Shown: positions 50,062-58,668, counted from the stretch's first letter. The stretch is 64,000 nucleotides of DNA from Candidatus Saccharimonadota bacterium (GCA_017404935.1 JAFRBI010000004.1:23551-87550); one strand, 5' to 3'. Program-made: numbers and translations. Notes: generated by a model not told the origin, from the letters alone.

Positions 50062-51035
50062 TGATTTTAGGGATTGATGAAGTAGGACGCGGACCGCTTG
50101 CCGGTCCGCTTGTTGTTGGAGCGGTAATTTTACCAGAGGCTTTGCCATACCCTAGATTTGAATGGATGCTGGGACTGAAAGACTCTAAGAAATTATCGGT
50201 AGCAAAACGTGAAGACTTATCAGGAAAAATTCTAAGACGTGCAAGAGCTACCGGATTAGGCTGGGTTTCAGCTGCCGAAATTGATGAGATTGGCATGAGT
50301 GAGGCTTTGAGGCTTGCAACTCGGCGGGCCGTGAAGTCGGTTCAAGAACTTCACGAACCTTTTTCCCAGATTATAATTGACGGAAAAGTGAATTTTTTGA
50401 AAGGTACTAAGCTTTCTAAATATGTTTCAACGATGCCAAAGGCAGATGATTTGATTAGAGAAGTGTCGGCGGCGTCGATCATTGCGAAGGTGGCAAGAGA
50501 CCATTATATGTATGAAATCGCGGAAAAGTATCCTGGATATGGGTTTGAAAGAAATGTGGGATATGGAACCTCTGAGCATTTGAAGGCAATTTCTAAATTG
50601 GGAATTTGTGAGGAGCACCGCAAGTGTTTTGAGCCGATTAAATCAATGGTTGGATTTGAAAAACCAGGTTGTGAAATTGTTGTAAAAAATACAACAGCTA
50701 TAGGGAAAAAGGCTGAACGGGCGGTGGTAAAATATTTGGAAAAGCGTGGGCAGATGGTGATTGGGCAGAATGTGAAAACTAAATTCTACGAGATAGATAT
50801 AGTTTCGGTGGATATTGAAAAAATGCAGATTTTTTTCACGGAAGTAAAATACCGGAAAAATGCTTCTTTTGGTGGAGGTTTTGCCGCGATTGATACTAAA
50901 AAAGTGGAAAAAATGAAATTTGCGGCAGAGTGTTTTTTGAAAGCAAATAAAAAGTTTATGGAATATAGTCCACTACTTACTGCGGCGAGCGTGAGCGGCG
51001 ATGATTTTAAAGTGGACGATTGGGTTGCGATTTAG
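50061..51035 (+). CDS. rnhB: Fusion of ribonuclease HII with a YraN (UPF0102) nuclease-fold domain
   Basis: 324 residues. Residues 1-200 are RNase HII, which removes ribonucleotides from DNA: GIDEVGRGPLAGPLVVGAVI (catalytic Asp-Glu pair), LKDSKKLS, IIDGKVNF and AASIIAKVARDHYM. Residues 213-324 are a YraN-like restriction-endonuclease fold: GKKAERAVVKYLEKRGQMVIG, EIDIVSVD and FTEVKYRKN (the D-x(n)-E-x-K site). In many bacteria rnhB and yraN are neighbours; here they are one frame with no stop or slip between them. Confidence 0.94.
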   Translation: MILGIDEVGRGPLAGPLVVGAVILPEALPYPRFEWMLGLKDSKKLSVAKREDLSGKILRRARATGLGWVSAAEIDEIGMSEALRLATRRAVKSVQELHEPFSQIIIDGKVNFLKGTKLSKYVSTMPKADDLIREVSAASIIAKVARDHYMYEIAEKYPGYGFERNVGYGTSEHLKAISKLGICEEHRKCFEPIKSMVGFEKPGCEIVVKNTTAIGKKAERAVVKYLEKRGQMVIGQNVKTKFYEIDIVSVDIEKMQIFFTEVKYRKNASFGGGFAAIDTKKVEKMKFAAECFLKANKKFMEYSPLLTAASVSGDDFKVDDWVAI

Positions 51036-51049
51036 ACGTTATTCTCTAT

Positions 51050-52039
51050 TTAGACGTTGAATTTGAATTCGACGACGTCGCCATCTTGCATAACGTAGGT
51101 TTTGCCCTCAGTTTTAAGCTTTCCAGCAGCTTTGACGGCTTGTTCGGAGCCTAATTCCTTGAGGTCTGCAAAGTTACAGATATTGGCGGCGATGAAACCA
51201 CGTTCAAAATCGGTGTGAATGGTGCCGGCGGCCTCTGGAGCGGTAGCGCCTTTTTTGATGGTCCAGGCACGACATTCTTTTTTGCCAGCAGTGAGGAAAC
51301 TTTGAAGACCGAGAGTTTCGTAGGCGGCCTTGATAAGCTCGCCCAATGCGTCATCTTTTACGCCGTAGCTCTCTAAGAATTCTTTTCTCTCGTTTCGGTC
51401 CATACCGGACATTTCTTCTTCGAGCTTAGCATTGACAAAAATGGCTTTTGATGGTGCTACTAGATTTTTTAATTTTTCTTGTAAATCTTGGTCGGTGAGG
51501 CCATTTTCGTCTACGTTGAACATGTAAATCACTGGTTTGTCGGTGAGATAAGGGATATTTTCGTCGGCAGGGTCCTTTTTTCTTTTGGCTTCGACTTTGG
51601 CTTTGGTTTCTTCGTCGGCAAGCTGTAATTCTAGGTTAATGATATCGATATCATCTTTGGCTTGTTTTATAATGTCGTCTTCGGGTTTTTCATCTGCCCT
51701 CATGATATCGTCATTTTTAAAGGCTCTTACCACATGACAAATTGCCTGGCATTCGCGGATATGAGCGAGAAATTTGTTGCCAAGCCCTTCGCCTTTTGAA
51801 GCACCTTGCACTAACCCAGCGATATCAACGAATTCTACTGTGGCGGGGACAATTTTTTCAGTTTCATACATTTTGGCGAGAACATCTAAGCGCTCATCTG
51901 GAACCGGAACGATGCCGACGTTTGGCTCAATAGTCGCAAAAGGATAGTTGGCGGCAAGGGCACCAGCGTTCGTTAGGGCATTAAATAGTGTAGATTTCCC
52001 AACATTTGGGAGACCGACGATTCCTATCTTTAAATTCAT
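51050..52039 (-). CDS. ychF: Ribosome-binding ATPase YchF
   Basis: Obg-family ATPase linked to translation and oxidative-stress control. 329 residues, slightly short for the family (about 363). G1 is [17 protein letters not shown], followed by [38 protein letters not shown], the YMFNVDEN (NxxE-type) motif and a C-terminal TGS-like domain. ATG 52039 is chosen: it lies seven bases after a minus-strand TATAAT (52047-52052) and avoids the extra N-terminal residues of the longer frame. Confidence 0.96.
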   Translation of the reverse strand: MNLKIGIVGLPNVGKSTLFNALTNAGALAANYPFATIEPNVGIVPVPDERLDVLAKMYETEKIVPATVEFVDIAGLVQGASKGEGLGNKFLAHIRECQAICHVVRAFKNDDIMRADEKPEDDIIKQAKDDIDIINLELQLADEETKAKVEAKRKKDPADENIPYLTDKPVIYMFNVDENGLTDQDLQEKLKNLVAPSKAIFVNAKLEEEMSGMDRNERKEFLESYGVKDDALGELIKAAYETLGLQSFLTAGKKECRAWTIKKGATAPEAAGTIHTDFERGFIAANICNFADLKELGSEQAVKAAGKLKTEGKTYVMQDGDVVEFKFNV

Positions 52040-52059
52040 ATCTGTAATTATACTACTAA

Positions 52060-52088
52060 TTGACTTTTTGAGCAAAGTGTGATATAAT
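52060..52088 (+). promoter_or_regulatory. Classical promoter of the CHAP-like gene
   Basis: TTGACT, 17-base spacer, TATAAT. The spacer is almost the same as at 10751-10779. The leader contains GGTACCTTAAGA, as at 25050-25127. Confidence 0.87.
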
Positions 52089-52154
52089 TAAAAGAGTTGA
52101 TTTTTGGTACCTTAAGATACGCATCTTGAAAAAGCTAAAAAAGGGGGTGTAAAG

Positions 52155-52859
52155 ATGTTTTTTACTATGGAATCAGATCCGTTGGATTTGGCTAATTCTT
52201 ATGCCAAAATGAGTTGTACTAAGTGGAATCGTTCGGTTTGGGAACCGAAGACAAGCTTGGGAAAAGCTTACAAAAAAGCCGTGGTGGACAAGTTTTATCG
52301 CCTGTCCAGAAAGCATTATCGGAAAAAATATCAGGCGATGGCGCAAACGGCAGCGGAAACCAAGAACTGGATGAAGTTTTGGACACCTACGATGGAGAGT
52401 GGTGCTCTAACACCTTTGCCAAATACTTATCCTTGGCCATATAGCGATCGTCAGTTTGCGGATTGGGAAGAGAGCGACGAAGCGGATAATTACACACTAA
52501 TTTCTGATCCGAGCGGCTGCGTGATAAAGTATGCCACTTCCTACTGTGCCTGGAAAATCTATGAGCTGACGGGCCAGTGGCCAAAGCGAAAAACCAGAAT
52601 CCGGATGGACGCTAAAAACTGGGTAACCTTCCTGGCTGAGGCTGGGTATAGCGTGATAGATGATATTCCGGTGCCCGGGCATCATTATGTGGGTGTAAAT
52701 CCCAGAGAAGGCCAGTGGGGTTTAGTAGTATGGTACGAGAAAACCCTGGAGCCTAAGGCGAAAATATCGGTATCTAGTTATATCGAAAAGAAGTATCGGG
52801 TTTGGGGTATTGATCTGGCAGAAATGTTGGATAAGTATATCTGGATAAGAATCGACTAA
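52155..52859 (+). CDS. Cytoplasmic protein with a CHAP-like C-terminal part
   Basis: 234 residues without signal peptide. The N-terminus is aromatic and basic. Residues about 115-215 resemble a CHAP amidohydrolase: a cysteine in TSYCAWKIYELTG, DAKNWVTFLAEAGYSV, VPGHHYVGVNP and a strand GQWGLVVWYE. The catalytic histidine normally found in that last strand is replaced by Leu, so it may be inactive or misassigned. AGGGGGTG five bases before ATG 52155 sets the start. Its promoter, leader, terminator and codon use place it with the accessory genes at 10845 and 25128. Confidence 0.6.
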   Translation: MFFTMESDPLDLANSYAKMSCTKWNRSVWEPKTSLGKAYKKAVVDKFYRLSRKHYRKKYQAMAQTAAETKNWMKFWTPTMESGALTPLPNTYPWPYSDRQFADWEESDEADNYTLISDPSGCVIKYATSYCAWKIYELTGQWPKRKTRIRMDAKNWVTFLAEAGYSVIDDIPVPGHHYVGVNPREGQWGLVVWYEKTLEPKAKISVSSYIEKKYRVWGIDLAEMLDKYIWIRID

Positions 52860-52862
52860 GCT

Positions 52863-52887
52863 AACTCCCCCTTTGGGGGAGTTTTTT
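52863..52887 (+). terminator. Terminator after the CHAP-like gene
   Basis: 9-bp stem AACTCCCCC (52863-52871) with GGGGGAGTT (52875-52883), loop of three, T-run. Confidence 0.92.
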
Positions 52888-52891
52888 ATGC

Positions 52892-52897
52892 TATAAT
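52892..52897 (+). promoter_or_regulatory. -10 box of the HExxH gene
   Basis: TGCTATAAT ends six bases before ATG 52904. Confidence 0.75.
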
Positions 52898-52903
52898 GTA
52901 GAT

Positions 52904-53881
52904 ATGAAAAAGACTTGGTCGCTCGTGATTTTTGTGATTTCGTCACTGCTTTTGATGGCATTTGTGGCGTTTTTTGCGCTGAATTTTGCGACGATTAAAG
53001 ACATTATCGTGGGGCTTTCGTATCATCCGACCTCTGAGATGACGGAAATTAGAGATAGTTTGGGGCTGACTGCTAAGGGCGCTAGAATTTTTAATGCGAC
53101 TCTTCCTGAGCTTAAAGAAAAGGAGGAATTTAACCAGATTTGTCGGGATGTCGAGAGCGCGAACGCGATTTTGGGATGCTACGGGGGTGACAGGGTGTAT
53201 GTTTATAATATTTCATCTGATGAGTTGGTTGGGGTAAGGGAAGCGACTGCGGCGCACGAGCTACTCCATGCAGTGTATCATCGAATGAGCGCAGATGAAA
53301 AACGGGAAATTAGGGATGCTTTGATTTCGGTTTACCAGAAAAATCAGGAAACTTTAGGTGAAGAGATTAATATTTATGAGGATGACAAGAAGGAAGAGGA
53401 GCTTTATGTGCGGGCGGGGACGGAAATTGCAGAGTTGCCAGAGATTTTAGAAGGGCATTATGGGGCGATTTTTGAAAATCAGGATTTGATTGCAGAATAT
53501 TATCAGGGGTATATTAAGGTCTTTCGGGAAATTGAACAAAAGCTCGAAGACTTGCTTTTGAAGGCTCAAAATTTGGAGGCAAATATAACGGCTAAAACTG
53601 CCCAATATGAGAGTGATGTGGCGGCGCTTAATGCCGAGGTGGATGAGTATAATAATTGCGCGGTGACCAAGAATTGTTTTTCTTCGGTGGCGGCGGCTAC
53701 AGCTCGGCGAAATGAATTGACTGCTAAGAGCGATACAGTTTCGGCGATGTATGATGAACTTTCTTCTTTGGTTTCCTCTTATAACGATTTGGTGAGGGAA
53801 TATAATGAGAACCTGCTACACGGGCAGGCTCTCAATATGGTGATAAATTCGGCTTCGACTTCGGTTAGCCAGCCCGAGTAA
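52904..53881 (+). CDS. Membrane-anchored protein with HExxH zinc-protease motif
   Basis: 325 residues. A membrane helix at about 7-30 leaves the rest outside. The motif HELLH (within AAHELLHAVYHRM, about residues 117-121) is a zinc-metalloprotease signature; a glutamate in the ELYVRAGTEIAEL segment (about 168-178) may be the third ligand. Two cysteine-containing loops precede it. A long helical, coiled-coil-like region (about 205-300) follows. The family is not recognised beyond the motif. It could trim surface proteins or attack a host. Its end overlaps the convergent gene at 53865. Confidence 0.75.
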   Translation: MKKTWSLVIFVISSLLLMAFVAFFALNFATIKDIIVGLSYHPTSEMTEIRDSLGLTAKGARIFNATLPELKEKEEFNQICRDVESANAILGCYGGDRVYVYNISSDELVGVREATAAHELLHAVYHRMSADEKREIRDALISVYQKNQETLGEEINIYEDDKKEEELYVRAGTEIAELPEILEGHYGAIFENQDLIAEYYQGYIKVFREIEQKLEDLLLKAQNLEANITAKTAQYESDVAALNAEVDEYNNCAVTKNCFSSVAAATARRNELTAKSDTVSAMYDELSSLVSSYNDLVREYNENLLHGQALNMVINSASTSVSQPE

Positions 53882-54464
53882 TATTGGCTTTTCTAACTTC
53901 GTGAGATTTTTTGAGGGCGTCTTTGTAGATTTTTTCGCATTTGGCGACCTGATAAACTTTGCGAAGAGCCCAAGTGATGATACCCATAAAAATGAAGACA
54001 ATGCCAATGAGAATGGCGATAATCTTAGATTTGATTGATTCTTCAGACTCTTTGGCGGTTTCTGGGATTTGTGGAATTTCTTCTTGTGGAGTTTCTTCTG
54101 GTTGGGTTTCTTCTGGTTGTTCGGTTGGGGTTTCTTCCTGTGGAGCTTCTTCAACGGGGGTTTCTTCTGTTGGGGTTTCTACTGTTGGAGTTTCTGCCAC
54201 AGGGGTGGCTACGGTTTTGGGGGTAGCTTTTGTGGCTTTTGGCGTTTCTACAGGGGTATGGACAGGGGTTGGCTCTGGAGCAGGTGCTACAGGTTGTGGG
54301 GTAGGGGTTGGTTCTGGGTCTTTGATTTCGCCACTCCATTCACTACCAGAGATGTCGCCTGGTTCTTCAATAGTTTCCTCAGCGTAAACAGGGGTAGAGA
54401 CAAAAGTAAGCGCAAAAATGAGCACTAATAAAACCTTGCCCAAATTACTCTTAAATTCACGCAT
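53865..54464 (-). CDS. Exported Pro/Thr/Glu-rich protein with C-terminal membrane helix
   Basis: 199 residues. A signal peptide (1-28, ending PVYA) is followed by about 115 low-complexity residues of Pro, Thr, Glu and Val in repeats such as VETPTEETPVEEAP. A membrane helix (about 146-168) and a basic cytoplasmic tail end the protein. It is probably a surface stalk or spacer. The minus-strand TATAAT at 54475-54480 lies ten bases from ATG 54464. Convergent with the HExxH gene (17-base overlap). Confidence 0.8.
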   Translation of the reverse strand: MREFKSNLGKVLLVLIFALTFVSTPVYAEETIEEPGDISGSEWSGEIKDPEPTPTPQPVAPAPEPTPVHTPVETPKATKATPKTVATPVAETPTVETPTEETPVEEAPQEETPTEQPEETQPEETPQEEIPQIPETAKESEESIKSKIIAILIGIVFIFMGIITWALRKVYQVAKCEKIYKDALKKSHEVRKANITRAG

Positions 54465-54530
54465 TATTACTTATATTATATCACAGATTTGCAAAAAACG
54501 CAAGTATTTTGCGAAATTTTGGTGGTGTGG

Positions 54531-54536
54531 TATAAT
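54531..54536 (+). promoter_or_regulatory. -10 box of the exported HNH nuclease gene
   Basis: GGTATAAT ends seven bases before ATG 54544, selecting this start over the frame's earlier ATG at 54418. Confidence 0.72.
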
Positions 54537-54543
54537 AGGGGTA

Positions 54544-55248
54544 ATGAAGATATTGAAGTGGAGGAGAATAGGGGTGGTTTTGGCGGCACTCGTCTCTACG
54601 ATTTTGTGGCTGATTTTTAATCCGGCCAGCTACGAGCAAATTTTTACCAAAACAGAGGAAACTAAGGCTGAATCTAGCGGAGAAACTAGGCTTGCGATTG
54701 ATGTTTTGGAGCTTTTAGAGGTAAAGGGGCGGGCGCCAAAAACGGGGTATTCTAGAGAGGAATTTTATAAAAATTGGCCGAATGTAGATGGGTGCTCTCT
54801 GAGACAGAGAATTATTAAGAGAGAGTTTGGCGACAGTGCGGTTTTAGATGGTTGCGATGTGGTGGCTGGGGAGTTTGAAGAGCCGTATACAGGGGAATAT
54901 TTGAAGTTTAGCTCTAAGGCGGAAATTTCTAAGAAAATACAGATAGATCACGTGGTGGCGCTTTCTGATGCGTGGCAAAAGGGGGCGCAGTATATGGACA
55001 AGTCGGTAAGGTATGAGATGGCGACGGACCCTTTGAATCTTTTGGCGGTAGATGGGCCGGCTAATCAGGGGAAATCTGATGGTGATGCGGCGACGTGGTT
55101 GCCGCCAAATAAGAAATTCCGGTGCCAATATGTGGCAAGGCAAGTGTCGGTGAAATATAAGTATAAATTGTGGGTAACAGAGGCGGAAAAAATTGCGATT
55201 CATGATATTTTGGCGACTTGTCCGGACGAACGTGCTATAATAGAGTAA
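54544..55248 (+). CDS. Membrane-anchored or secreted HNH endonuclease (DUF1524/GmrSD C-terminal type)
   Basis: 234 residues. An N-terminal hydrophobic helix (about 9-25) exports the protein. The nuclease core has IDHVVALSDAWQKGA (His-containing beta-beta-alpha motif, about residues 137-152), DPLNLLAVDGPANQGKSDGDA and WLPPNK, then a Cys-containing helix. This is the pattern of secreted HNH nucleases of the DUF1524 family. Three or more cysteines suggest disulfides. In a cell that may lack nucleotide synthesis, it could digest extracellular DNA for uptake; that role is inferred. Followed after 12 bases by the rhodanese gene. Confidence 0.88.
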   Translation: MKILKWRRIGVVLAALVSTILWLIFNPASYEQIFTKTEETKAESSGETRLAIDVLELLEVKGRAPKTGYSREEFYKNWPNVDGCSLRQRIIKREFGDSAVLDGCDVVAGEFEEPYTGEYLKFSSKAEISKKIQIDHVVALSDAWQKGAQYMDKSVRYEMATDPLNLLAVDGPANQGKSDGDAATWLPPNKKFRCQYVARQVSVKYKYKLWVTEAEKIAIHDILATCPDERAIIE

Positions 55249-55260
55249 AGTGGAGGTAAT

Positions 55261-55947
55261 ATGAAAAAATATATTTGGTTGGTTGTTTCTGGCGCGATTA
55301 TCTTGGTAATTGGCGCATTTTTGTTGGGAAGATATGCTTTGCCAAATACGGGGCTTGCTAGTTTGCCAAAGCCCGAGCTTTCTAGTGGGCAAAGGGGCGA
55401 ATTGGGAATTGATAAAAATGTGAATGAGTCTACGATAGATCAGTATTTGGGGCGGGCTGATGCGGTTTATCGCGATATGCGGATGCTAAAAGACCCGGCC
55501 GAGTATGAGGCGATTGGGGGGGATTCATATTTGTCTGGATTTGTTAATGGTTTTGAGGTGGTACCGCTACCTTATATTGTGAATGTAACGGGGCTGCCTG
55601 AGCCGGTGGGCGATACCTATATAGGAAAGACCTTGTTTACCAATACTAACGGGGTTTATACGCCAAATTACAAGGAATCTATGGAAGTTTTGGAGGCACT
55701 ATTTCCGAAAGATAAGGTGATTTTCTTGATGTGTGGTGGGGGTGGATATGCGGGAATGATGCGCCAGATGTTGATTGCTCTTGGTTGGGACGCTGATAAG
55801 ATTTACGATGTGGGTGGCTATTGGTATTATGAGGGGCCGAATAAGGTGGAGGTGAAGCGAGTTAGCGCTGATGGTAAAACGGTGTATGATTTCTATAAAG
55901 TGCCGTATCACGATATCAATCTCTATACTTTGACGGAGAATAAATGA
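55261..55947 (+). CDS. Membrane-anchored rhodanese-like protein
   Basis: 228 residues. A membrane helix (about 5-25) is followed by an outside domain. The rhodanese active-site loop is FLMCGGGGYAGMMRQML (Cys about residue 158), followed by DKIYDVGGYWYYEG. The enzyme would move sulfane sulfur or act in thiol redox outside the membrane. GGAGGTAAT precedes ATG. It overlaps the thioredoxin-like gene by four bases (ATGA). Confidence 0.85.
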   Translation: MKKYIWLVVSGAIILVIGAFLLGRYALPNTGLASLPKPELSSGQRGELGIDKNVNESTIDQYLGRADAVYRDMRMLKDPAEYEAIGGDSYLSGFVNGFEVVPLPYIVNVTGLPEPVGDTYIGKTLFTNTNGVYTPNYKESMEVLEALFPKDKVIFLMCGGGGYAGMMRQMLIALGWDADKIYDVGGYWYYEGPNKVEVKRVSADGKTVYDFYKVPYHDINLYTLTENK

Positions 55948-56429
55948 AATCGTTGAAGGTTTGGCAGCTAGTGGTGGGGCTGGTTTTGGTGGTGGGCGGC
56001 TCGGTTTTGTTTATATTAGCGATTGCCGGGGTGTTTAATGCACCGAGAGCAGAAATTGATGCGGAATATATCTGTGGGGAGAGCTGTGACGGGGAATATA
56101 TGGAAATTGATACTGATGAATATGAATCCTTGGTGGCGGATGGCAAGTCTTTTGTAGTGATGATAGACCAGGGTGGTTGCACGACAGCTGACAGGCTAAG
56201 GGAGTTTGTGCAGGATTTTGCCGTTTCTAAAGGTTTTAGGGTGTATAAGATGATGTTTGGCGACATGAAAAGGTCGTCGCTTTATGAGTTTGTGAAATAC
56301 TATCCGTCGGTGGCGGTGATTTCTAAGGGGAAAGTGATTGGGTATTTGAGGGCGGACGCCGATGAAGATGCCGGGGCGTATAATGATTATGGGGCGTTTT
56401 CGGGGTGGCTACAAAAATACCTACGGTAG
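55944..56429 (+). CDS. Membrane-anchored thioredoxin-fold protein with a single active-site cysteine
   Basis: 161 residues. A membrane helix (about 8-30) and a thioredoxin-like domain: VVMIDQGGCTTADRLREF at the usual CxxC position, but with only one cysteine there, and a cis-proline-like YPSVAVISKGKVIGYL. Two further cysteines lie near residues 44 and 48. A monothiol or disulfide-sensing role next to the rhodanese is plausible. Its stop lies inside the terminator stem. Confidence 0.75.
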   Translation: MKSLKVWQLVVGLVLVVGGSVLFILAIAGVFNAPRAEIDAEYICGESCDGEYMEIDTDEYESLVADGKSFVVMIDQGGCTTADRLREFVQDFAVSKGFRVYKMMFGDMKRSSLYEFVKYYPSVAVISKGKVIGYLRADADEDAGAYNDYGAFSGWLQKYLR

Positions 56430-56443
56430 TAGGTATTTTTGTT
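56413..56443 (+). terminator. Terminator of the nuclease-rhodanese-thioredoxin operon
   Basis: 12-bp perfect stem (56413-56424 with 56429-56440) with a 4-base loop; it overlaps the last codons of the gene. Confidence 0.9.
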
Positions 56444-56453
56444 TTGTGGTAGT

Positions 56454-57371
56454 TTAGGCGGTTTGGGTGGATTTTTTGCGGTTTCTGGCTTTTACGATGA
56501 GCCAGGTGATAATTGCAATGATTACAAAGACGATGATAAAGAATAGCCAGAGAGGGCACTTAATCACGAGCTTGGTCACCTCTGTAGTTACACCCTCAAA
56601 TTCTACGGTGTATTTGACGTTGAAGATGCCTACCATTGGAGTCTGGTCCCAAGTGGATTTATAAGTAAGAGTGCGATCTGGTAAAATTAATTTTGTCTCT
56701 GGGTTTTCTTCGTTAGTGTAGATTTCTTCACTAGAAAATAGCGGAAATACCTGCAATTTATAGGTAGCTTTGCTGTGCACGTTACCAGTATTTTTGAGAG
56801 TAGATTCTGCAGTGATATTGCCATCAAAGATGAAACTTGGCACATTGGTCCCAATTGTTTCTCCGCTACGTTCAGTAGTACCTGCAATTTCGGCATAAAT
56901 TATATAGGCAGTTCCAAAGCTCACTTTAATATTGGTGCCGTTTTCTTCATTATTGTTTTCAGGTACATGGATTGCCTTAATTGCAGCATATTGACCTCCA
57001 GATGGAGCATTTTCTGGAACATTAATTGTATATTTTATCTCTTTATTAGAGTTTGGAATTAAGACCCCAGTATTATTGTCTTCCAAAGTTATCCAATCTA
57101 CTATTTGGTTATAGTCACCATTATTAGTGTAATAGATGTCATAATTTTCATCTACATAAAATGGTTCAACACTAATTTTGTAATGTATATCTTCTGTATT
57201 TTTTGCTTGATTTGATATTTTAAAAGAACCTGTATATGTCTTGCCCGGTACAAGGACCATAGTTTGGTTTAAAGGCGACAATGTAATGCCAGTATCAGCA
57301 AATGTTGGCGATACTATACTAATTAAACTAATAAATATGCTGGTTGTTATTGCGATAATTTTCTTTTTCAT
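56454..57371 (-). CDS. Left cassette gene 3: DUF916/WxL-partner-like surface protein
   Basis: 305 residues: signal peptide (1-25), two beta-sandwich domains (about 28-130 and 140-250) and a C-terminal membrane helix (about 272-295) with a basic tail. The opening pattern (ITLSPLNQTMVLVPGKTYTGSFKISN, split over the first strands; WI after VD; NVPENAPSGGQYAA) is that of DUF916-type proteins, which bind peptidoglycan and WxL proteins in Gram-positives. Paralogue of the gene at 62644: the last 70 residues are almost the same, the ectodomain differs. Confidence 0.78.
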   Translation of the reverse strand: MKKKIIAITTSIFISLISIVSPTFADTGITLSPLNQTMVLVPGKTYTGSFKISNQAKNTEDIHYKISVEPFYVDENYDIYYTNNGDYNQIVDWITLEDNNTGVLIPNSNKEIKYTINVPENAPSGGQYAAIKAIHVPENNNEENGTNIKVSFGTAYIIYAEIAGTTERSGETIGTNVPSFIFDGNITAESTLKNTGNVHSKATYKLQVFPLFSSEEIYTNEENPETKLILPDRTLTYKSTWDQTPMVGIFNVKYTVEFEGVTTEVTKLVIKCPLWLFFIIVFVIIAIITWLIVKARNRKKSTQTA

Positions 57372-57382
57372 ATTACCTCCTT

Positions 57383-57961
57383 CTAATTATCTTTCTCGCA
57401 TTTAAAACCTTGATTTTTATAATTTCTAGCATACCTACCAATAGATGAATCTACCGGAATATCATTTATTAGAAAGAATTTGCCAGAATCTTCGTTTAAA
57501 TTGGCCATCGTAGCATGCAAAGTCAAAATCATTTCACTATTCGTTCTAGTATAATTCGCATTTAGAGCGTCTGCTTCTAGCCCCACTTTTGCAAAATTGA
57601 TGTTCATTGCTGCATGGTTATGTGCTTCGCTAGTTGTAACAGCTCTTTCATTATCATATTTTAATGAGTAAATGAAAGATATACTATTCAGCTTCTTATC
57701 TTTAAATAACATATTTATAGTGGCTTCTTTGCTACTAGACTCATCATATATAAAGAAAGGATACTCTATTTTAGCAGCTGTACAAGTTAGGGAGGAATCT
57801 TTGACATCATCTGGGTATTCACCAGTAGTTTTAACATCTCCTTTCATTAGGAGCCAAAAAACAAAGACAATGAGAAGTATTACGCCTACTGCGAGTATAA
57901 TAATCCACCAATTTTTATTGGATTTATTGGACTTTTTAGATTTTTCTGTATTTTCCTCCAT
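57383..57961 (-). CDS. Left cassette gene 2: membrane-anchored protein with paralogue at 62030
   Basis: 192 residues. The first 53 residues (Lys/Ser/Asn-rich tail, NWWIIILAVGVILLIVFVFW helix, GEYPDDV) are identical to those of the 62030 product; the outside domain after that is clearly diverged. Two or three cysteines occur in the ectodomain. AAGGAAAAG precedes ATG. No family recognised. It lies between the surface protein (gene 1) and the DUF916-like protein (gene 3). Confidence 0.82.
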   Translation of the reverse strand: MEENTEKSKKSNKSNKNWWIIILAVGVILLIVFVFWLLMKGDVKTTGEYPDDVKDSSLTCTAAKIEYPFFIYDESSSKEATINMLFKDKKLNSISFIYSLKYDNERAVTTSEAHNHAAMNINFAKVGLEADALNANYTRTNSEMILTLHATMANLNEDSGKFFLINDIPVDSSIGRYARNYKNQGFKCEKDN

Positions 57962-58042
57962 CTTTTCCTTTCTTTAGTGTTATTAATTATTATTTCATCT
58001 TCGTATTAAAAATACGGTCCCACCCCAAGACCGTATTTTTAA
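57804..58042 (-). repeat. Inverted repeat 2, left arm
   Basis: 239 bases nearly identical, in opposite orientation, to 61952-62187. Differences seen: one base in the coding part, one near 58000 and a 3-base indel before the gene-2 SD. It covers the gene 1-gene 2 intergenic terminator and the first 53 codons of gene 2. Confidence 0.93.
58008..58040 (-). terminator. Intra-operon terminator, left cassette
   Basis: 12-bp perfect stem (58008-58019 with 58029-58040) between gene 1 and gene 2; T-run on the minus strand. It is identical to the one at 61954-61986. Confidence 0.9.
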
Positions 58043-58056
58043 TTCTGCTAAATTAC

Positions 58057-58668
58057 TTATGGTAATTGTGTAAGGGTATATTCAATAGTGCCCTCGTAAG
58101 TCTGTGCAGACAATAAGTGGTCTACGGATACGCCATATTGTACTTTAAAGTCGCGACCTGCAGTTGGCGTAGTCACAGCGCTCTGTGCTACGATGTTAGA
58201 TGCAGTAGTAAAAGTACCAGTATTGGTGATATTGGAATCGTTACTAGAAGATGTATATTGCCAGGCTGCGGTATCGCTAGCGATAGCGCCTACTGGGATA
58301 CTTTCAGTATTGGTAGTCAAACCTGTAAGAGGGTTAGCGGCTGCAGTAACCTTCCAACCACCAGCATTATTACATACTACATTAAAATTAGAAGCACCGT
58401 AGTCATTGTCGATCTCGCCTGGAGCCATGGATCCGGATAGAGTGTCAGCAGTCCCAGCGGCAGCAGTACCCCAAGTCCCTCTAGCCGTAGCACTGGAAGC
58501 AACTACATCACCATCTACGTGCGGAGTGGTTGAATTCCTAGTAAGCGTGCAAGCAGGCGCAATAGTCACGCGAATCGTATCTGTGAAGTCCGCTGCCATT
58601 GCACCTACAATCGGCATAGCAGCAAGAGCAACAGAAGCCGCACCAGCTGCAATTATTGATTTTTTCAT
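58057..58668 (-). CDS. Left cassette gene 1: WxL-like secreted surface protein
   Basis: 203 residues with a signal peptide (1-25, ending GAMA). The mature part is Ala/Thr/Ser/Gly-rich beta sequence with two cysteines. The last residues, IEYTLTQLP, resemble the end of WxL domains (W-x-L...P) with Tyr in place of Trp. The DUF916-like partner gene in the same cassette supports a WxL-type surface system. The signal-peptide codons are identical to those of the 61350 gene; the rest differs. GGAGGAG precedes ATG. No good promoter is seen upstream in the present orientation. Confidence 0.75.
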   Translation of the reverse strand: MKKSIIAAGAASVALAAMPIVGAMAADFTDTIRVTIAPACTLTRNSTTPHVDGDVVASSATARGTWGTAAAGTADTLSGSMAPGEIDNDYGASNFNVVCNNAGGWKVTAAANPLTGLTTNTESIPVGAIASDTAAWQYTSSSNDSNITNTGTFTTASNIVAQSAVTTPTAGRDFKVQYGVSVDHLLSAQTYEGTIEYTLTQLP

